A stretch of 64,000 nucleotides of DNA. It comes from Rossellomorea sp. AcN35-11 (GTDB lineage Bacteria > Bacillota > Bacilli > Bacillales > Bacillaceae_B). The position numbers and the translations under genes were made by a program. The stretch lies in the NCBI GenBank assembly GCA_030388825.1, contig CP128835.1, forward strand, positions 558,001 through 622,000, read 5' to 3'. The stretch's first letter is position 1. Every line of letters starts with the position of its first letter. Below, one piece after another: positions 21,141 to 30,471 of this stretch. Under the pieces are notes generated by a model. That model had not been told where the DNA came from. It saw only the letters and a program-made list of their open reading frames with translations, and did not search any database.

Positions 21141-21935
21141 TTATGAGAGAAGGGCACGGTCGCTTGCCAGCTTGCTCCCCCGGATTCGTTGGAATTCGTG
21201 CAGGAGTCCTTCTACGGTGAGGTGCTTCTTCTCTTGTTCATTCACTTCCAATATGATTTGACCTTTATCCATCATGATCAGCCGGTTGCCAAGGTCCAGG
21301 GCCTGCTGCATATTATGGGTGACCATCAGGGTGGTAAGGTTATATTTCTCCACGATCTCTTTCGTCAGATTCGTAATCAAATCGGCTCTCGCTGGATCCA
21401 AAGCTGCCGTATGCTCATCCAGCAATAAGATCGATGGTTCTGTGAAGGTTGCCATCAAAAGAGAAAGCGCTTGCCGTTCTCCACCCGATAACAATCCCAC
21501 TTTGGCATTCAACCGGTTTTCTAAACCTAAGTGAAGGGTTTCCAATACTTCTTTAAAGAAAAGTCTGCGCTTTTTGGTAACACCCCATTTAAAGGTACGC
21601 GTGCGGTTTCTTGAATAGGCCATGGCCAGGTTTTCTTCAATGGTCATGGATGGTGCAGTCCCTGCCATGGGATCCTGAAATACGCGGCCGATCAGCTTTG
21701 AGCGTTTATACTCAGATACCTTGGAAACGTCATGATCATCAATGAGAACATTTCCGATATCGGGGAGAAGCACACCTGACACAATATTCATCAATGTGGA
21801 TTTCCCTGCTCCGTTACTTCCGATTACCGTAACGAAATCCCCTGGTTTTAACGTTAACTGGATGTCGTCAAGGGCGATTTTCTCATCAGGTGTCCCTTCA
21901 TTAAATACTTTGTGAATTCTATTTAATTGTAACAC
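21141..21935 (-). CDS. ABC transporter ATP-binding protein (TrpXYZ-type, aromatic amino acid uptake)
   Basis: ATPase of an importer that pairs a BPD_transp_2-like permease with an ABC_sub_bind lipoprotein. Walker A GSNGAGKST near residue 40, Q-loop VFQDPMAGTAPSMT near 90, signature LLSGGERQALSLLMA near 150, Walker B PSILLLDEHTAALDP near 168, switch His in MVTHNM. Start GTG at 21935 with AAAGGGTGA upstream gives 264 residues; it overlaps the permease end by 17 bases. The family includes tryptophan transporters (TrpXYZ). Between phenylalanine and phenylacetate genes it is probably an aromatic amino acid or arylpyruvate importer. Confidence 0.85.
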   Translation of the reverse strand: MLQLNRIHKVFNEGTPDEKIALDDIQLTLKPGDFVTVIGSNGAGKSTLMNIVSGVLLPDIGNVLIDDHDVSKVSEYKRSKLIGRVFQDPMAGTAPSMTIEENLAMAYSRNRTRTFKWGVTKKRRLFFKEVLETLHLGLENRLNAKVGLLSGGERQALSLLMATFTEPSILLLDEHTAALDPARADLITNLTKEIVEKYNLTTLMVTHNMQQALDLGNRLIMMDKGQIILEVNEQEKKHLTVEGLLHEFQRIRGSKLASDRALLS

Positions 21936-22938
21936 CGCTTTCACCCTTTCCATCTGCAATCCGGGATCTGTTGAGACGTTCTGCCATTCGTTGAGCCTTA
22001 CGTTTCTTATCCTTATAGTGATCCATCACTTTAGGCATTACCAATGCAAGAATAACGATGGTCGCCGTAATCAGCTTCATATCCCCTGTTTCCAGGAAGT
22101 CGACGCGAAGAGCCATGGAAACGACTAATCGATAGATGATGGCACCTCCGATGACGGCTAATGTTGTTCGGGCGATAGTCTTGGTGCCGAACAGCGCTTC
22201 ACCGATGATGACTGAAGCAAGACCGATAATGATCATTCCGATCCCCATTCCGACATCAGCAAATCGGCTGTACTGAGCGATCAATGCTCCTGATAATGCC
22301 ACCATCCCATTTGAAATTCCGAGACCCAGAATGATCATCAAATTCGTATTGGCGGAAAAGCTGCGGATCATTCGCTGATTATCCCCCGTCGCCCTCAGTG
22401 CCAGGCCGATTTCTGTTTTTAAGAAACCATCTGTTAAAAATTTGATGGCCAGCGTGATGACCGTCATGATAAATAGAATGCTCCACGTTCCTGGAACCGG
22501 TTCTCCGAGACCGACAGCCATCCACACTTTATTGAGGACCGAGTCGATTCCGAGGGGTGACCAGATTCCTTCCACTCCTGTAAAAGCCGTATCCTGACTG
22601 AGTAACGGTACATTCGACCGCCCCATTATCCTGAGATTGATGGAATAAAGGGCGATCATCATGAGAATCCCGGATAATAACGCATTGATCTTACCAAATG
22701 TATGAAGTAATCCTGTTATACATCCTGCTGCAAATCCGATCACTATCGCTGTAATCGTGGCGATTATGGGGTTGACGCCACTGACAATCATGGTGGCAGC
22801 GACAGCGGCTCCTGTTACGAAGCTGCCGTCGACTGTTAAATCAGGAAAATCCAATATCCGAAAGGACAGATAGACTCCGAGGGCCATAATAGCGTAAATG
22901 ATTCCAGATTCAAAGGATGCGAATATTGCTGTTGGCAC
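21919..22938 (-). CDS. ABC transporter permease (TrpXYZ-type)
   Basis: 339 residues with about nine hydrophobic segments, starting SFESGIIYAIMALGVYLSFRILDFPDLTVDG, the start of the LivH-like permeases of this class (motif split here: DFPDLTVDGSF near residue 30). The GTG start at 22938 follows GAGAGG by seven bases. The C-terminal tail is basic and cytoplasmic. Sits between binding protein and ATPase genes with coupled translation. Confidence 0.85.
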   Translation of the reverse strand: MPTAIFASFESGIIYAIMALGVYLSFRILDFPDLTVDGSFVTGAAVAATMIVSGVNPIIATITAIVIGFAAGCITGLLHTFGKINALLSGILMMIALYSINLRIMGRSNVPLLSQDTAFTGVEGIWSPLGIDSVLNKVWMAVGLGEPVPGTWSILFIMTVITLAIKFLTDGFLKTEIGLALRATGDNQRMIRSFSANTNLMIILGLGISNGMVALSGALIAQYSRFADVGMGIGMIIIGLASVIIGEALFGTKTIARTTLAVIGGAIIYRLVVSMALRVDFLETGDMKLITATIVILALVMPKVMDHYKDKKRKAQRMAERLNRSRIADGKGESGVTIK

Positions 22939-22954
22939 GAATCATCATCCTCTC

Positions 22955-23954
22955 TTATTTCTCTTCGTAGAACTCACCTAAATCAGACCAGGCTTCCTGT
23001 ACTTCCACACCTTGTTCCTCGGCAGCTTCTTTATTGATCATCAGCTTGAAGTTCTTTGGATATTCTACATTGATTTCAGAAGGTTTCTTATCGCCTTTTA
23101 AAATCTTTGCAGCCATGAGTCCCGTTTCATACCCGAGGTCTTCATAGCTGAATCCACTCGCTGCAACCGCTCCTTTTTTCAATGAATCCAGTTCACCCAC
23201 GAATAAAGGAATATCTTTATCATTTGCTACACTGATAACTGATTCCAATGCAGATACGACTGTATTATCAGTAGGAATGTAGATGGCATCCACTCGGCCG
23301 ACCATTGATTCTGCAGCCTGCTTAACATCAGCAGAGGTCGATACGGAGGCCTCGACCAGCTTCGCCCCATTTTTTTCAGCAAGCTTTTTTACTTCTTCCA
23401 CTTGTACGACTGAGTTCTGTTCACCTGAATTATAGATGACACCAATATTTTTCGCTTTCATTTCATCTGTGATGAATGACAGGGTTTTAGAGATTGCTTC
23501 GGGATGTGTATCCGTCGTTCCTGTGATGTTTTCACCAGGTTCTTCGAACGATTTTACTAATTCGGCACCTACAGGATCGGTAACCGAAGTGAACACGATT
23601 GGTATTTTCTTAGTAGCATTTAGTGCGTGCTGTGCACTGGGGGGTTGAATTTGCAAAGATTAGATCGACACCGTCACCGACAAAATTCTTGGCGATCGTT
23701 TGAGAATTGGTAGGATCCCCTTGCGCAATTTGAATATCGAACTTTACATTTTTCCCTTCTTCAAATCCTTCTTCCGCCAACGCCTTTTTAAATCCTTCAA
23801 ATGCTGCATCCAAGGATGGATGCTCCACAATCTGGGTTACCCCGATGACATATTGCTTTCCATCACCGGAGCTTGTGTCGCTGCCACATCCTGACAGGAC
23901 AAGCATTCCTAGTAGCATAGAAGTCAAAATAAGTACTAAACTCTTCTTCTTCAC
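22955..23954 (-). pseudogene. ABC transporter substrate-binding lipoprotein (ABC_sub_bind family), one +1 frameshift
   Basis: Captures the substrate outside the membrane. The start is GTG at 23954 after AAAGGGGGA. A lipoprotein signal peptide ends in LSGC (lipobox, Cys about residue 23). The domain begins YVIGVTQIVEHPSLDAAFEG, typical of PF04392. After LIFANSTP the frame is lost in a run of six G (23639-23644, plus strand). One base fewer continues SAQHALNATKKIPIVFTSVT through to FYEEK at 22955. A working gene with an over-called base is the simplest reading. Family members bind tryptophan or related amino acids. Confidence 0.87.
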
Positions 23955-24050
23955 AGAAATCCCCCTTTTACTCTCTTGGTATATATGATCAGTAGTCTTA
24001 AAGACTAGCAAATCCGAGTATGATAAAAATCACTACCAGCGTAAATACAC

Positions 24051-24084
24051 CGTTATATTATCACTCCAGCCACAAAACAGTCAA
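24051..24084 (-). promoter_or_regulatory. promoter of the ABC transporter operon, with a possible PaaX-type half site
   Basis: Minus strand -35 TTGACT (24079-24084), 18-base spacer, -10 TAATAT (24055-24060). The plus strand CGTTATATTA (24051-24060) shares CGTTATAT with the operator candidates at 20934 (its complement) and 36458 and overlaps the -10. Confidence 0.6.
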
Positions 24085-24310
24085 TAATATTCCGAAAATT
24101 TAAAAATTAATACTAGTATAGACGGTTTTTACTTTGATTTCTAGATACATTTTCAGGTTTTTTTTCTAAAGTGGCCGTTCGGAAATATACCAAGGGCAGT
24201 CGGCGGTATCTCGTAATCATCGAGCCGATGATAGGCAATGTGTTGACGCTCTCTTTCAACATTTCTCTTGATTAATAGTTTCGTGAAATAGTATTTTCTT
24301 GTTCAACAAG

Positions 24311-24335
24311 AAAAAAGGCCCTTCCCCAAAAAGGG
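24311..24335 (-). terminator. terminator after the nitronate monooxygenase-like gene
   Basis: Minus strand CCCTT, seven-base loop, AAGGG, then CCTTTTTT. Short stem, modest strength. Confidence 0.55.
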
Positions 24336-24363
24336 TAAGCACCTCTTCACTAAAGTCCATGTA

Positions 24364-25321
24364 TCATGATTTCACGTTTCCACCCGACAGCTTCGTAAAA
24401 ATGATGTGGGCATCGTTCATCATTCTCTCTACCAATTCCTTCACCGTCGGCACATCCGATAAAAGTCCAGATACCTGCCCGCCATTGATAAATCCCTGAT
24501 CCAGTTTACCTTCAAGGGCCCCGACTCTATGATAATCCTCTGAGGTCATCCGGCTGAACTCCTTGAGAGGTACTCCCTTCTGCTCTTGTTGGAGTAAATG
24601 ATCTGCATATGGCGTTTTCATCACTCTTCTTACTCTACCAACTGAGCGACCCACAATGACCGTGCTATCATCTTGTGCATGGATTAATGCAGCTTTATAA
24701 TTTTCATGAAATGGAGCTTCCTTCGTAGCGATGAAGCGTGTTCCCATTTGGACGCCGCTGGCACCAAGGGCAAGCATGGATGCAAGTCCCCGTCCATCAC
24801 CGATCCCCCCTGCTCGCCACTACCGGGATCTTTACTGTATCGACAAGCTGGGGAATGAGTGCCAGAGTGGTCGTTTCAAGGCTGGAGTTGATCCCTGCAG
24901 CCTCATACCCTTCTGCTACAATGATATCAGCGCCTGCCTCTTCCGCTTTCTTCCCCTGCCTTTTGGAGGCAACGACACAAATCACTTTCACGTTATGCTC
25001 ATGGAAGTATGGGATGAATGGCGCTGGATTTCCCGCCGATAAGGAAACGACCGATATCCCATGTGTCACTACTAAGCGAATCATTTCGTTTAAGTGAGGG
25101 GTGATGGAGATGGGGATGTTTAAGGCGAATGGCTTACCCGTCCTTTTTTTCGTTTCAATGATCATCCCTTCCACTTCCTCCACGCCCATTGTCCCTGCAC
25201 CGATCGTACCCAGTGCCCCTGCCTCAGAAATGGCTGCCGTTAAAGGTGCATTGCTGATGTTTCCCATCCCCCCTTGGATGATGGGATAATGTATATGTAA
25301 CACGTCCGTCAAGTTATTCAT
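24364..25321 (-). pseudogene. nitronate monooxygenase / enoyl-ACP reductase II-like flavoprotein, one +1 frameshift
   Basis: FMN TIM-barrel enzyme: IIQGGMGNISNAPLTAAISEAG near residue 15, then GADIIVAEGYEAAGIN near 130. The frame breaks at 24805-24814. Deleting the T at 24814 (plus) gives VVAAGGIGDGRG, the conserved flavin-phosphate loop; deleting one of six C at 24805-24810 also restores the frame but spells VASRGI. The second part continues MLALGASGVQMGTRFIATKE to 24364. It lies beside paaX and has its own candidate operator. FabK-like reductase and nitroalkane oxidase cannot be separated here; its role in phenylacetate breakdown is unknown. Confidence 0.8.
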
Positions 25322-25340
25322 GATAATCCCCCTTCGTTAA

Positions 25341-25352
25341 ATTAATGTTATA
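25341..25352. promoter_or_regulatory. operator-like motif upstream of the nitronate monooxygenase gene
   Basis: ATTAATGTTATA matches the ATTAACGTTATA of the site in front of the thioesterase gene at 11 of 12 positions. It is 20 bases before the start codon. Confidence 0.35.
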
Positions 25353-25406
25353 CTTTTTAGAATTGTTAGACAAGGAGCATTTCCAGATTCTTGGGGTCCT
25401 TCCCTC

Positions 25407-25450
25407 AAGAAAAGCCACCTGCCGAAATGAATCGGAAAGTGGCTTTTCTC
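25407..25450 (-). terminator. terminator after paaX
   Basis: AGAAAAGCCAC at 25408-25418 pairs with GTGGCTTTTCT at 25439-25449. On the minus strand the second arm ends in CTTTTCTTG, a weak T-run, right at the paaX stop. Confidence 0.65.
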
Positions 25451-26324
25451 AATCGAGCAGTAATGGATGGGTCATGACGTTATAGCTCATGTCTTTGTTT
25501 TTCAGTTCATTGCCGTCTTCGAACACGCTCTCAAAGAATCGTGATGCAGGCTCTGCCAACTCTTTGTAATATTCTCCAAACAAGGATGCCGCATGAGCTC
25601 CCAGCCACTTTTCAGGAAGAAGCTCTTCTGGAAGTCCTGGATCGACGAATAGAAATTTCCTGTATTCGTGAACGAGCTTCGTTCTTTCCACAAAGCATTC
25701 TGCATCGCTCATTTGACCTTTACCTATCTTGCTTTTATCAATCATGTATTGTTGACTATAGTGGGAAATGAATTCCTGGTAGCGGTCATTGATCTCGTTT
25801 AAGTCCCAGCTTTTTTCGATCAATCGGTGATTCTCGTTGGGACCTTCGTATTCAGCGATGAAGAAATCGACGTACTCTTTAATATCGTATTTCCCGATCA
25901 GGGATTCTACTTGTTTTTCCAGATTGTTAGGGGAGATCCATGTGCTCGTAGAGAGGCTCCCGAATCCGCTCCAAACCAGTTCCTTTCTCAATTCATCCCG
26001 GATGCTCCTGATTTCTTCCGGAATCGAGTACATGAGAATCCTCCATTTCCCGTCCCACTGCTCGGGCTTAAGCTTGAAGATCCTCTTTGCCGCTTCTTCC
26101 ATCCGGGTCGCACCGCGTTCAGTCAGGGAATAGTAGCTTTTGTTTCCCTGTTTCTCAGCCTGGACCCATCCCTGCTTGTTCATTCTTGAAATCGCCGCAC
26201 GGACCGCTTGATCATTATGACCAAATTCATTCAGCAGACGAATCAAACTGCCAATCCATATTTTATTCCCATAATGCCTAATATAGTCCCCGTATAATGT
26301 AAAGATCATTGATCTGGTGTTCAT
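25449..26324 (-). CDS. paaX: phenylacetic acid degradation regulator PaaX
   Basis: Repressor of phenylacetate genes that is released by phenylacetyl-CoA in the studied members. 291 residues: an N-terminal winged helix (IGSLIRLLNEFGHNDQAVRAAISRM, read in two parts, residues 24-48; GWVQAEKQGNKSYYSLTERG), the central PaaX domain (WDGKWRILMYSIPEEIRS near 90) and the PaaX C-terminal domain (LPEELLPEKWLGAHAASLF near 240). Upstream, TTTTCATGACGTTAAA (26353-26368) resembles the proposed operators, which suggests autoregulation. It is transcribed apart from the paaK operon, separated by two terminators. Confidence 0.95.
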   Translation of the reverse strand: MNTRSMIFTLYGDYIRHYGNKIWIGSLIRLLNEFGHNDQAVRAAISRMNKQGWVQAEKQGNKSYYSLTERGATRMEEAAKRIFKLKPEQWDGKWRILMYSIPEEIRSIRDELRKELVWSGFGSLSTSTWISPNNLEKQVESLIGKYDIKEYVDFFIAEYEGPNENHRLIEKSWDLNEINDRYQEFISHYSQQYMIDKSKIGKGQMSDAECFVERTKLVHEYRKFLFVDPGLPEELLPEKWLGAHAASLFGEYYKELAEPASRFFESVFEDGNELKNKDMSYNVMTHPLLLD

Positions 26325-26352
26325 GGTTGCCTCTCCTTTTGTTCTATCCCAT

Positions 26353-26368
26353 TTTTCATGACGTTAAA
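26353..26368. promoter_or_regulatory. operator-like motif upstream of paaX
   Basis: TTTTCATGACGTTAAA shares ACGTTAA and the T-rich left flank with the 20934 site. It is 29 bases before the paaX start, suited to autorepression. Confidence 0.35.
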
Positions 26369-26443
26369 TTTACGTTTGGTTAATATAATATCACAATCAT
26401 TCTGTGAAAATAAGTGAATTTTCGTGAATCTGATTGATCAAAC

Positions 26444-26474
26444 AAAAAAACAGGCTCCCCTTAAAAAGAGCCTG
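26444..26474 (-). terminator. terminator after the 73-residue gene
   Basis: CAGGCTC / GAGCCTG stem with a ten-base loop; on the minus strand it is followed by seven T. Confidence 0.85.
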
Positions 26475-26478
26475 CCCC

Positions 26479-26700
26479 TCAATGATACACCCTCAACATC
26501 TCCAGCATCTTTACAAAATCATACGTATTCACTACCTTTTCCTGGGACCAATTCGCCTCGATCCACTTCACCAGCTCTTCCTGACTATTGAAGACTTCCC
26601 CGCTCGTATCGGCTTTCCTTATCATAAATCTTCCGTTATCCTCATCTGCAACTACGAGACAGGGAATTTCACTTTCTATTGTCATGATTTCAAATTCCAT
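26479..26700 (-). CDS. small protein of unknown function, 73 residues
   Basis: Acidic, soluble, no membrane segment or signal: EFEIMTIESEIPCLVVADED at the start, then RFMIRKADTSGEVFNSQEEL. The middle looks like an alternating strand pattern and the C-terminus is helical. I do not recognise the family. A purine-rich GAGGTGAAAG lies before the ATG. It is the last gene before the paa terminator region but sits beyond the terminator at 26749-26776, so it may depend on read-through. Confidence 0.6.
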   Translation of the reverse strand: MEFEIMTIESEIPCLVVADEDNGRFMIRKADTSGEVFNSQEELVKWIEANWSQEKVVNTYDFVKMLEMLRVYH

Positions 26701-26748
26701 CTTCTTTCACCTCTTTTCTATCCTTTCTAAAAAAGAAACGTCTTAACC

Positions 26749-26776
26749 AAAAAAAGTCCTGCACAAACAGGACTCC
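26749..26776 (-). terminator. terminator of the paa operon
   Basis: AGTCCTG / CAGGACT stem with six-base loop and seven T on the minus strand, six bases after the thiolase stop. Confidence 0.88.
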
Positions 26777-26781
26777 AGCTA

Positions 26782-27987
26782 TTATGATTCCATGTTTTCA
26801 ACCAATGTTGCGATTCCCTGGCCGACCCCGATACACATGGTGGACAACCCGTAACGGACCTTCCTTTTCTTCATTTCATAAAGAAGAGTGGTGAGGATAC
26901 GTGCACCGCTCGCCCCGAGTGGGTGTCCGAAGGCGATGGCCCCCCCATTGACATTGACTATTTCTTCGTCCAGTCCAAGTTCACGGATACAGGCAATCGA
27001 TTGTGCGGCGAAGGCTTCATTCAGCTCGACAAGGCCAATCTGGTCAAGGGAGAGTCCTGAACGCTTCAGTACCTTCTGAGTGGCATAAATCGGTCCAAGT
27101 CCCATCACAGAAGGCTCGAGACCCGCAGCTGCAGACGTTACGTAGCGGGCAAGCGGGGTTACTCCCAGTTCTTCTGCCTTTTCTCTGCTCATTAACAAAA
27201 GGGCCGAGGCACCATCATTCACCCCGGAAGCATTCCCCGCCGTTACAGTCCCTCCATGGAATAGCGGCTTAAGTTTCTGAAGCTTCCCGCTGTTCGTATC
27301 GGGTCTTGGGTGTTCATCCATCATGAAAGTAGAAACATTTCCTTTCCGGTCTCGAAGCACCACCGGAACAATCTCTTCTTTAAAACGTTCCTCAACCATG
27401 GCACGCTTCGCCTTCACCTGGCTCCAATAGGCAAAGTGATCCTGTTCTTCCCGTGAAATACTGAACTGCTTCGCCACGTTCTCTGCGGTTTCGGGCATGG
27501 AATCGGTTCCGTATTGTTCTTTCAGACGGGAGTTAACGAAACGCCATCCGATAGTCGTGTCGTACATCTCCATATTGCCTCTTGGGAAATCAGTTGCCGG
27601 CTTTGCCATGACATAGGGAGCCCGCGTCATGCTCTCGGTACCGCCTGCAATGAAGACATCCCCTTCATTTGAAAGGATCGCTCTCGCCGCATAATTCACA
27701 GCATCAAGTCCTGAGCCGCATAGACGGTTGATGGTGGTCGCCCCGACTTCAACGGGAAGACCTGCCAGAAGAGTGGACATCCTGGCGACATTCCGGTTAT
27801 CCTCCCCGGCACCGTTTGCATTTCCAAGTACGACTTCTTCAATCTCATCCACCTGCAGGAGGGGATTTCGTTCCACAAGGGCTTTGATGACAAGAGCACC
27901 CAGGTCATCAGGACGGACGTCTTTTAAAGAGCCCTTGTATTTTCCAATCGGAGTCCTGACGGCATCGACAATGACAACCTCTCTCAT
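26782..27987 (-). CDS. paaJ: 3-oxoadipyl-CoA / 3-oxo-5,6-dehydrosuberyl-CoA thiolase
   Basis: Releases acetyl-CoA in the two thiolytic steps of phenylacetate breakdown. 401 residues: acyl-enzyme Cys in [16 protein letters not shown] (about 88), [19 protein letters not shown], then [14 protein letters not shown] (His about 356) and Cys in [10 protein letters not shown] (about 386). The 401-residue length and context favour PaaJ/PcaF over the fatty acid thiolase. Its ATG overlaps the paaH stop in ATGA. A run of seven G in the codons for NGGA stays in frame here. Confidence 0.92.
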   Translation of the reverse strand: MREVVIVDAVRTPIGKYKGSLKDVRPDDLGALVIKALVERNPLLQVDEIEEVVLGNANGAGEDNRNVARMSTLLAGLPVEVGATTINRLCGSGLDAVNYAARAILSNEGDVFIAGGTESMTRAPYVMAKPATDFPRGNMEMYDTTIGWRFVNSRLKEQYGTDSMPETAENVAKQFSISREEQDHFAYWSQVKAKRAMVEERFKEEIVPVVLRDRKGNVSTFMMDEHPRPDTNSGKLQKLKPLFHGGTVTAGNASGVNDGASALLLMSREKAEELGVTPLARYVTSAAAGLEPSVMGLGPIYATQKVLKRSGLSLDQIGLVELNEAFAAQSIACIRELGLDEEIVNVNGGAIAFGHPLGASGARILTTLLYEMKKRKVRYGLSTMCIGVGQGIATLVENMES

Positions 27988-28859
27988 GACTGATGCTCCT
28001 TTTCTTTCGTTTCTGAGTAATCATAAACCCCTTTACCGGTTTTCCTTCCAAGGCGTCCCGCCTTCACGTATTTCTCCAGAAGAGGGGCCGGACGGTACTT
28101 TTCACCAAGTTTTTCATGGAGGTATTTGAGGTTATTCAATCGGGTGTCCAATCCGACTAAATCACCCAGCTCAAAGGGACCCATGGGAAATCTTAGACCG
28201 AGCTTGATGGCTTTATCGATTTCCTCAGGAGAACCGAGACCTTCCTGGAGCATGTAAAAGGCTTCATTCCCGACAAGGGCGGAAATCCTGCTCGTGACAA
28301 ATCCGGGGAACTCATTGATGACCACCGTTTCTTTCCCCATCAGCCGGGCTGCCTGCTGGATGACCTCCGTTGTTTCATCACTTGTTTCCAACCCTCTCAC
28401 GATTTCCACGAGTGGCATTTTATGTACAGGGTTGAAAAAGTGCATGGCAATCACTTTATCAGGTCGTTTTGTAAACGAGCCGATTTCTGTCGGGCTCATG
28501 GTGGATGTATTGGTTGCCAGATAGCAGCATTCTGGAGCATGAGCATCCAGAACTTCAAAAACACCACGCTTGATGTCCGTTTTCTCAGGTACGGCTTCAA
28601 TGACCACGTCGGCATCCCTCACGGCAATGGATAGATTCGTAGAATAGCTCATACGCTCTTTTGCTTCTACGTATTCCTGCTGAGTGAGCTTGTTTCTTTC
28701 CATCCCTTTTTGGAAGATGGTCTCGATCTCATTCCTGGCAAGATCCAGCTGTTCCTGCTTAATATCCACCAGTGTGGTGCGGAAGCCTCCCACTGCACTT
28801 ACATAAGCAATTCCCCTTCCCATCACACCGGACCCTACGACAACCATATGCTGTGTCAT
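27984..28859 (-). CDS. paaH: 3-hydroxyacyl-CoA dehydrogenase (3-hydroxyadipyl-CoA)
   Basis: NAD-dependent oxidation of 3-hydroxyadipyl-CoA. Rossmann motif [17 protein letters not shown] (residues 8-24), [10 protein letters not shown] near 78, [24 protein letters not shown] near 138 and the C-terminal dimerisation domain [15 protein letters not shown]. 291 residues from the ATG at 28859, preceded by AAAGGGGAAA; an upstream extension to 28907 is unconserved. Sits between ALDH and thiolase in the paa operon. Confidence 0.92.
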   Translation of the reverse strand: MTQHMVVVGSGVMGRGIAYVSAVGGFRTTLVDIKQEQLDLARNEIETIFQKGMERNKLTQQEYVEAKERMSYSTNLSIAVRDADVVIEAVPEKTDIKRGVFEVLDAHAPECCYLATNTSTMSPTEIGSFTKRPDKVIAMHFFNPVHKMPLVEIVRGLETSDETTEVIQQAARLMGKETVVINEFPGFVTSRISALVGNEAFYMLQEGLGSPEEIDKAIKLGLRFPMGPFELGDLVGLDTRLNNLKYLHEKLGEKYRPAPLLEKYVKAGRLGRKTGKGVYDYSETKEKEHQS

Positions 28860-28929
28860 ATTTCGTTTCCCCTTTCTTGCAATAAGGGGTTGACCCTGAA
28901 AGGACAACCCCCTGCTTGATGATGGTTAC

Positions 28930-30450
28930 TTATACGCCAAACGGATTTAACGGACGATTTCCGAAGTATGAAATGATACTCTTTGTTTCTGTATAAAGAT
29001 CAAGGGTTTCTACGCAAAGCTCACGTCCGAACCCCGATTGCTTGTAGCCCCCGAACGGAGTACCAGGGAATGCGGAGAATGGGCAATTCACCATCACAAT
29101 TCCTGCCTGGATGGACTTCGATACTCTGGTCGCCCTGCCATGGTTTTGGGTCCATACCGCTGAACCCAATCCATATTCGCTGTCGTTGGCCATTTTGACC
29201 GCTTCTTTTTCATCCTTGAACTTCATTACCACCACAACTGGTCCGAAAATCTCTTCTTTTACAACCTTCATGTCGTGATTGACATCCGTGATGATGGTTG
29301 GCTCATACCAGTACCCTTTTTCAAAGCCTTCTACCTTCGCAGGACTCCCCCCGACCAAGATGGTGGCACCTTCTTCTTTGGCGGATTGAACGTACCCGTC
29401 GATTGTATTCAATTGGTCCTGACTGATAATCGCCCCGATATGAGTTCCTTTATCATGAGGGTCTGCAAGCTTCAGCTTCTTCGTCTTCTCAACGAACTTC
29501 TCCATAAACACATCGTAGATATCTTCATGCACATATAATCTTGAACGCGCTTCACAGGATTGCCCTGTATTATAGAAGATTCCGAACAGGGAACCATCCA
29601 CCGCAGCATCCACATCGGCATCATCAAAAACGATATTAGGGGATTTACCGCCCAACTCAAGAGTGACCCTCTTTAATGTTTGAGACGCTCTTTCCATAAT
29701 GTTTTTGCCGATTGGAGTCGAACCTGTGAAGGCCACTTTATCAACCTTCTCATGCTCTACCAGGTAATTCCCTACAGAAGAACCTGCACCAGGGATGATG
29801 TTGACAACCCCTTCAGGAACTCCCGCTTCGATGCAGATTTCCCCAAGGACGATGGCCGTCAGTGGTGTTAGGGTAGCGGGTTTTACGACAACTGAGCAGC
29901 CTGCGGCGATGGCCGGGGCGATTTTCCATGCTGCCATCATCAACGGATAATTCCAAGGGATGATCTGGGCACATACACCGACTGGTTCTTTCTCAGCCAC
30001 ATTCATAAACTGCCCAGGGACGTTATTGACCGTCCCCCGATGACCCACGATGGCACCTGCATAGAATTCGAAGTCTTCAATCGCCTGCATGACCTGTCCT
30101 TGTGCCGCGGATAATGATTTCCCGCTGTCCATGATCTCAAGAGAAACAAGTTCATTGAAGCGGGACCTCATAATGCCTGCAATTTTATTGAGCACGCGGG
30201 AACGTTTATTGATCGGGAACTTCTTCCATTTACCGAAATCAAACGCGTTTCGTGCTGCTTCAACCGCTTTTTCCGCATCTTCCACCGACGCCAGTGAAAC
30301 AGTGGCAATGGCTTCACCAGTTGCCGGGTTGTAGGTCGTAAACGTTTCCCCCGCACCGCTTTCCATACGTTGACCGTTGATCACCAATGAATAATGCTCT
30401 CTTTTCATTTCAAGGACTTCAAAGCTTTGCTCTTTTACTGTAGACATCAT
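28930..30450 (-). CDS. aldehyde dehydrogenase of the phenylacetate operon
   Basis: NAD(P)-dependent ALDH superfamily, about 506 residues (ATGATG start after AAGGAGATGG, so 30450 or 30447). Motifs: IIPWNYPLMMAAWKIAPA near 165, VAFTGSTPIGKNIM near 240, Glu in TLELGGKSPN near 268 and Cys in YNTGQSCEARSR near 302. In Gram-negative bacteria ring cleavage is followed by oxidation of an aldehyde by the ALDH half of the fused protein PaaZ. Here no fused MaoC domain exists, so this may supply that half. Phenylacetaldehyde dehydrogenase is the alternative. Confidence 0.82.
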   Translation of the reverse strand: MMSTVKEQSFEVLEMKREHYSLVINGQRMESGAGETFTTYNPATGEAIATVSLASVEDAEKAVEAARNAFDFGKWKKFPINKRSRVLNKIAGIMRSRFNELVSLEIMDSGKSLSAAQGQVMQAIEDFEFYAGAIVGHRGTVNNVPGQFMNVAEKEPVGVCAQIIPWNYPLMMAAWKIAPAIAAGCSVVVKPATLTPLTAIVLGEICIEAGVPEGVVNIIPGAGSSVGNYLVEHEKVDKVAFTGSTPIGKNIMERASQTLKRVTLELGGKSPNIVFDDADVDAAVDGSLFGIFYNTGQSCEARSRLYVHEDIYDVFMEKFVEKTKKLKLADPHDKGTHIGAIISQDQLNTIDGYVQSAKEEGATILVGGSPAKVEGFEKGYWYEPTIITDVNHDMKVVKEEIFGPVVVVMKFKDEKEAVKMANDSEYGLGSAVWTQNHGRATRVSKSIQAGIVMVNCPFSAFPGTPFGGYKQSGFGRELCVETLDLYTETKSIISYFGNRPLNPFGV

Positions 30451-30471
30451 TCCATCTCCTTTTGGGTTGGT

